Below, in pieces: positions 7,379-11,000 of a stretch of DNA of 11,000 nt. Position 1 is the first letter of the stretch. Every line of letters starts with the position of its first letter. This DNA is from Phycisphaeraceae bacterium (GTDB lineage Bacteria > Planctomycetota > Phycisphaerae > Phycisphaerales > Zrk34): the NCBI GenBank assembly GCA_028281485.1, contig JANQJT010000184.1:1-11000 (forward strand), in the 5' to 3' direction. The notes beneath the pieces were generated by a model. That model was not told where the DNA came from. It did no database searches and saw only the letters and a list, made by a program, of their open reading frames with translations. A program made the translations under genes and the position numbers.

Positions 7379-7407
7379 GCTCTATCACGCCGCATTGCGG
7401 ATAGAGC
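7379..7407. repeat. Inverted repeat between the two sulfatase genes
   Basis: GCTCTATC (7379-7386) is a perfect inverted match to GATAGAGC (7400-7407). Inside, CGC-ATT-GCG (7391-7399) forms a further small stem, leaving a four-base bulge. No T-run follows on either strand, so it is not a standard intrinsic terminator. It lies 69-97 bases before the first sulfatase's start and could be an operator, a processing site or an RNA-stabilising hairpin. The rest of the 7311-7488 gap holds no gene that I can recognise. Confidence 0.55.
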
Positions 7408-7488
7408 GTGTTACCTATGTAGACGTCGACACGTTCCCTCTGAATCACTCTTTTTTCAGAATTCGCGTCTGTGGGAAAACAAATCATC

Positions 7489-10400
7489 TTAGCCACGCCG
7501 ACGCCGCATCAGCGCCACCCCGCCGAGTCCGAGCAACAGGAGGCTGGTCGGTTCGGGAACGGTGGCGGGGGCGGTGGGGATCGACTCGAGCCAGTTGAGC
7601 GTCAGCGCCGCCAGGTCGGTGGGGTTGACGTTGCCGTCGTAGTTGAAGTCGCCTCCCTGCCAGGTGGCGCCCGAACTGAGCCAGTTCAGCGTCAACGCCG
7701 CCAGGTCGGTGGGGTTGACGTTGCCGTCGCCGTTGGCGTCCCCGGTGTAGGTTGCCATGACGCGGACGTTGTCGATGTCGGCGTTGCCGTCGGTGCCGTT
7801 GTCTTCATAGAGCACGGCCAAGGAGACGGCCTTGCCGGCGACGTCGGGAAGCGCGGCGGCGGTGATGGCGGCGTTGTCGAAGTGGCCGGTGATGGTGTCG
7901 CTGGTGAGGATGACGTAGTCATCGCCGAGCGCGGGGCTGTGTCCGCCGTCGAGCGCAAGGGTGAGTCCGCCGACCAGGTCGGTGGCGCCGGTGACGGCGA
8001 TGTTGTCGAACTGGGGATCGAGGGGATCGGAGTTGTCGGTGCCGCCGAGGTCCATCTCGATCATGCCGCCGGCGACGTGGAAGAGATTGCCGCTCAGGTT
8101 CAGCGTGCCGGTGGGGTTGAGGGCGACGTTCTCGAAGGCGCTGCCGCCGGTGCGGAAGAACGCGGTCATGTCGACCTGGTTGATGTGAGTATTGGAGTTG
8201 GTGAAGTCGGCGTTCCAGCCGTACAGGCGCACCTCCACCGCGTCGCTCGTCCAGGCGCTGCCGCCGGCGAACGAACCGGTGAACAGGTGGTTGATATCGA
8301 TATCGCTGTCGGGGAGGTTGAGCGTGGCCAGCTCGCTGCCGGCGGCGAAGCCGTCGATGCTGGTCAGGATCGCGTAGTCGTTGGCCGAGTTGGTGCCGTT
8401 GCGGTAAAGGTTGTAGTTCACATCGAACACCTTCATCTCCAGGCCGGCCACGGCCTGTACCGTGTAGGTCAGGTAGTCGCTGTTGTTGATCGCATCGGCC
8501 AGCGAGGTCGAGGTGAAGCCGACGGCGTTGAACTCGTTGCCGTCGTTCGCGCTGCCGCGCGGCCCGGTGCCGGCGCCGTAGCTGAAGCCCTGCACGAGGC
8601 TCAGGCTCGAATCGAGCGTCGACGTGGCGGTCAGGGGCGAGTTGTCCTGCACGCCGGTGAAGTCGAAAGCGATCGCGGTCTGGGGCGTGACGGTGCGGAA
8701 GCTGGCGGTCATGGACACGGCGTTGACGTGGGTGTTGCCGTCGGTGGTGTTGGCGTCCCATCCGTAGAAGCGGACCTCGACCGGGTCGGTGGTCCACTGC
8801 CCGCCGGTGTAGTTGCCGACCAGCGTGTGCGTGCTGGTGTCGTTCACGTTGAGCATGGAGCCGATCTGCGCTCCATCCACGAAACCGTCGAGAGAGGTGA
8901 GGATCGCGTAGTCCTTGGGGGCGTTGACGCCGTTGCGCCAGAAGGTGAAGGAGACGGTGTCGACGAGCATCTCGATGCCGAAGATCGACTGGACGATGTA
9001 ACCGATGTGGCGTTCGCCGGCGATCGCGTTGGACAGGTTCGCGCCGGTTCCCCAGTTGCTGATGTTGAACTCGTTACCGGCGTTGGCTGCGTTGCGCGGA
9101 TTGGGCACGCCCGTGAAGTCCAGGCCGCTGACGATCTCGAGGTTCCCGTTCAGCGTCGAGGTTTGGGTGAGCGGCGCGTCGTCCTGGATGCCGGTGAAGT
9201 CGAACACGATTGCGCTGACCACGCCGGTGTCGACACCCAGCGGGATATCGGGCAGCGTCGGCGGGACGGCGGGAGGCGCGTCGGGCAGGTCGCCGGGCAG
9301 ACCCGGGGCGATCGTGCCCCAGTTGTACACGTCGCCGTTCACGTCGCCGTGGCCGGTCAGCTCGCCGCCGGACTTCACATCGACCCAGCGGACCGTGCTC
9401 AGCGTGGCCTGGTCGAGGTTGACCCGACCGTTGTTGCTGATGCGCACCTCGTTGCGGCCGGTCAGCGTGGTGAGGCGTCCGGCACGCAGGGTCTGCTTGC
9501 CGCTGCCCGTGCCGATCACGTCCAGGCCCAGCACACTGGCGTCGGCGTCCGACTCGGCCACGCGGTCAGAGGCCAGTGAATTGGCCACGACCGCCGACCA
9601 GGTCGCGTTCGGGGTGGCCGCCGCGTTGTCCGTGCCGGTCCAGTTGGCGGCGTCGGCGAAATCACCGTTGGGGCCGCCCGTCCAGTCCTGGAAGTGCATG
9701 GTGTAGCTGTCGCCCTGTTCGGCGCCTTCGGCCAGCGCGATCGCGGTGAACGCATCGACCATCGCCTGGTTGGAGGCGATGTTCAGCCCGTTGTTTTCGT
9801 CCGGATCGGCGATGAGGTCGTAGAGGCGGAGCGTGCCGTCGGAGTACTTGATGAGCTTGTGGTCGTCCTTGATGATCGCCCAGCGGGCGTTTTTGTTGTC
9901 GCCGTCGGGGCCGTCGCCTTCGTGGTGTTCCTGGACGAGGTAGTCCTTGTGACGGTCGATGCCGTAGCCGGTCATCTCGTGGACGAGGGAGACACCGTCG
10001 AGCCCGACGCGCGCCTCAACGCCTGCCAGTTCCAGCGCGGTGGGCATGAAGTCCGACAGGTCGGTGTACAGGTCGGTGGAGGTGCCGGGCGTGATGACGC
10101 CCTCCCAGTAGGCGAACTGGGGGATGTTGATGCCGCCGTCCCACAGGTCGCGTTTGCCGCCGCGTTTGCCGCCGGAGGCGTTGAAAAACGAGATCGGCGA
10201 GCCGTCTTCCGCGGTGGCGCCGTTGTCGCTGGAGAACATGATGATGGTGTTGGCCATCACCGAGTCGCTCTGGTTGCCGTCGCCGTTGGGGTCGCGCAGC
10301 GCGTCGATGATCTGGCCGACCTGCGTGTCGAGGCGGGTGATCATGGCGGCGTACTTCTGCTGCTTGCTGGACCAGCCGCTGGCGCCGGGGACGGACGCGT

Positions 10401-11000
10401 AGTCGTCAAACCAACCGGGTTGCTGGGTGATCGAGTCGATGTCGAAGTGCGGGATGGTCGAGGCGTGTTCGATGTAGAAAGGCGTGCCGGTGTTGGCGTT
10501 GGCCTCGATGTACTCGACGGTCTTGTCGGCGACGAGGTCGGAGGTGTGCACGGCGAAGTTGTCGGCGGCGTTGTTACCGGTCTTCTCCAGCCACAGCCCG
10601 TTGTCTGCCGTGGCCTGGTACTTCTCACCGACCTCATCGATGCCGTTGCCGTTGTCGTCGAAGGGTTCGGTCGTGGTCCACAGCGAATCGACCTGGTAGG
10701 AATGGGCTCGGCCGTGGTCGAGGTAGCCGTAGAAGTCACCGAAGCCCTGTGCGGTGGGGATGGAGTTGGGGCCGTCGACCGACGGGTTTGAGCGCAGGTT
10801 GCCGCCGCTGCCGCCGGTGCCGCCGAAGCCCCCCTTGCCGAACAGCGCCGTCGTGTAGCCGGCGTTCTGGAGGTAGTCGCCGACGTTCTCACCGTCGCTG
10901 CGGAAGACGTCGCCGTTGAGGTTGCTGTTTCGGTCGACGAGGGTGTGACCGTTGTGGTAGCCCGAATAGAGCACGGCGCGAGCCGGACCGCAGACCGAGG
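7489..11000 (-). CDS. Large secreted sulfatase with duplicated C-terminal module (N-terminus outside window)
   Basis: The frame is open to the window edge and gives 1169 visible codons. At the edge it reads S-V-C-G-P-A-R-A-V-L, so the formylglycine cysteine is the codon at 10992-10990. About 75 N-terminal residues, including the signal peptide and first metal aspartates, are missing if it matches its neighbour. Numbering from the GTG codon at 10974: GKGGFGG is at 46-52, IPHFD at 174-178, SSDNG at 248-252 and RGGK at 271-274. The sulfatase domain ends near 425. A beta-rich region (430-560) matches the neighbour closely (GRNEVRIS, GELTGHG, GTIAPGLP). A proline-rich linker (563-578) leads to two tandem modules of about 175 residues (588-762 and 767-942). 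A beta region (950-1075), two dockerin-like loops (1077-1131) and a PEP-CTERM tail (1139-1161, VPEPTS, RRRR) follow. It is a paralogue of the downstream sulfatase, with no intrinsic terminator between them, so co-transcription is possible. Confidence 0.93.
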   Translation of the reverse strand, partial: SVCGPARAVLYSGYHNGHTLVDRNSNLNGDVFRSDGENVGDYLQNAGYTTALFGKGGFGGTGGSGGNLRSNPSVDGPNSIPTAQGFGDFYGYLDHGRAHSYQVDSLWTTTEPFDDNGNGIDEVGEKYQATADNGLWLEKTGNNAADNFAVHTSDLVADKTVEYIEANANTGTPFYIEHASTIPHFDIDSITQQPGWFDDYASVPGASGWSSKQQKYAAMITRLDTQVGQIIDALRDPNGDGNQSDSVMANTIIMFSSDNGATAEDGSPISFFNASGGKRGGKRDLWDGGINIPQFAYWEGVITPGTSTDLYTDLSDFMPTALELAGVEARVGLDGVSLVHEMTGYGIDRHKDYLVQEHHEGDGPDGDNKNARWAIIKDDHKLIKYSDGTLRLYDLIADPDENNGLNIASNQAMVDAFTAIALAEGAEQGDSYTMHFQDWTGGPNGDFADAANWTGTDNAAATPNATWSAVVANSLASDRVAESDADASVLGLDVIGTGSGKQTLRAGRLTTLTGRNEVRISNNGRVNLDQATLSTVRWVDVKSGGELTGHGDVNGDVYNWGTIAPGLPGDLPDAPPAVPPTLPDIPLGVDTGVVSAIVFDFTGIQDDAPLTQTSTLNGNLEIVSGLDFTGVPNPRNAANAGNEFNISNWGTGANLSNAIAGERHIGYIVQSIFGIEMLVDTVSFTFWRNGVNAPKDYAILTSLDGFVDGAQIGSMLNVNDTSTHTLVGNYTGGQWTTDPVEVRFYGWDANTTDGNTHVNAVSMTASFRTVTPQTAIAFDFTGVQDNSPLTATSTLDSSLSLVQGFSYGAGTGPRGSANDGNEFNAVGFTSTSLADAINNSDYLTYTVQAVAGLEMKVFDVNYNLYRNGTNSANDYAILTSIDGFAAGSELATLNLPDSDIDINHLFTGSFAGGSAWTSDAVEVRLYGWNADFTNSNTHINQVDMTAFFRTGGSAFENVALNPTGTLNLSGNLFHVAGGMIEMDLGGTDNSDPLDPQFDNIAVTGATDLVGGLTLALDGGHSPALGDDYVILTSDTITGHFDNAAITAAALPDVAGKAVSLAVLYEDNGTDGNADIDNVRVMATYTGDANGDGNVNPTDLAALTLNWLSSGATWQGGDFNYDGNVNPTDLAALTLNWLESIPTAPATVPEPTSLLLLGLGGVALMRRRRG
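7492..7746 (-). other. C-terminal dockerin-like pair plus PEP-CTERM sorting signal (second sulfatase)
   Basis: Two calcium loops, GDANGDGNVNPTDL and GDFNYDGNVNPTDL, are each followed by AALTLNWL. After a short spacer comes VPEPTSLLLLGLGG, a few apolar residues and RRRRG. The layout is the same as in the downstream sulfatase, which suggests that both proteins use the same export and anchoring route. Confidence 0.87.
7588..7728 (-). repeat. 90-base-period DNA repeat within the dockerin region
   Basis: The 51 bases at 7588-7638 and 7678-7728 differ at only two positions. The period is 90 bases (30 residues). The two dockerin halves thus match at DNA level as well as in protein, which points to recent duplication or homogenisation. 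Confidence 0.85.
8149..8676 (-). repeat. Second copy of the ~175-residue module in the large sulfatase
   Basis: It runs from AIAFDFTGVQD to FFRTG and matches the preceding copy along its full length. Shared blocks are NEFN, NDYAILTSIDGF, WTSDAVEVRLYGW and NTHINQVDMTA. It appears beta-rich and has no cysteines, consistent with an extracellular beta-sandwich of the carbohydrate-binding or adhesive kind. I cannot assign a named family. Confidence 0.85.
8689..9213 (-). repeat. First copy of the ~175-residue module in the large sulfatase
   Basis: It runs from AIVFDFTGIQD to SFRTV. Over the first 33 residues it shares 19 with the second copy by my hand count. It also has NEFN, KDYAILTSLDGF, WTTDPVEVRFYGW and NTHVNAVSMTA at matching places. 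Four residues (TPQT) join the two copies. Confidence 0.85.

Noticed and set aside
7439..7460. TCTGAA/TTCAGA hairpin after the large sulfatase, considered as a terminator
   Set aside because: The stem is only six pairs and AT-rich, and no T-run follows it in the direction of transcription.
7471..9579. A 702-codon plus-strand open frame opposite the large sulfatase
   Set aside because: It is antisense to a gene with clear domains. Its composition (Val, Gly, Asp and Arg rich, no motifs) follows from the GC-rich codons of the opposite strand, and it has no recognisable ribosome binding site.
7489..10974. Large sulfatase taken as starting at GTG 10974
   Set aside because: The frame continues upstream through CGPAR, the catalytic motif, to the window edge, and the neighbouring paralogue shows about 75 more residues before that. 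The GTG is an internal Val.

Overview
The window looks like part of a chromosome of a planctomycete, probably of the Phycisphaerae type. It is GC-rich. It holds two secreted sulfatases that end in a dockerin-like repeat pair with the NPTDLAALTLNWL signature and a PEP-CTERM tail (xPEPTSLxLLGLGG then RRRR), a combination typical of that phylum. The assignment is an inference from protein style, since no rRNA or other marker gene is present.

Layout. Positions 1-1217 (minus strand) carry a two-gene operon: a sulfotransferase-like P-loop protein, then a class IV (branched-chain type) aminotransferase whose 3' part leaves the window. Stop and start are one base apart. Positions 1221-1486 form a divergent promoter region. 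Positions 1487-3568 (plus) encode a sodium:solute symporter of the SGLT type with an extra hydrophilic domain of about 135 residues, followed by a strong intrinsic terminator. Positions 3717-4517 (plus) encode an FkbM-family methyltransferase. Positions 4533-4569 hold a hairpin that can terminate transcription from both sides. Positions 4584-7310 (minus) encode a 908-residue sulfatase, and 7489 to beyond 11000 (minus) a second, larger paralogous sulfatase cut by the window edge just upstream of its catalytic cysteine.

How they may work together. The sulfatases look like exported, surface-held enzymes that could strip sulfate from polysaccharides, and an SGLT-type symporter could import the released sugar. 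The symporter is a separate transcription unit, so this link is only contextual. The larger sulfatase carries two tandem copies of a module of about 175 residues that its neighbour lacks; this is the most notable structure in the window. The aminotransferase/sulfotransferase-like pair is a tightly coupled unit of unknown joint function. I see no CRISPR array, tRNA, rRNA, insertion sequence or phage gene.
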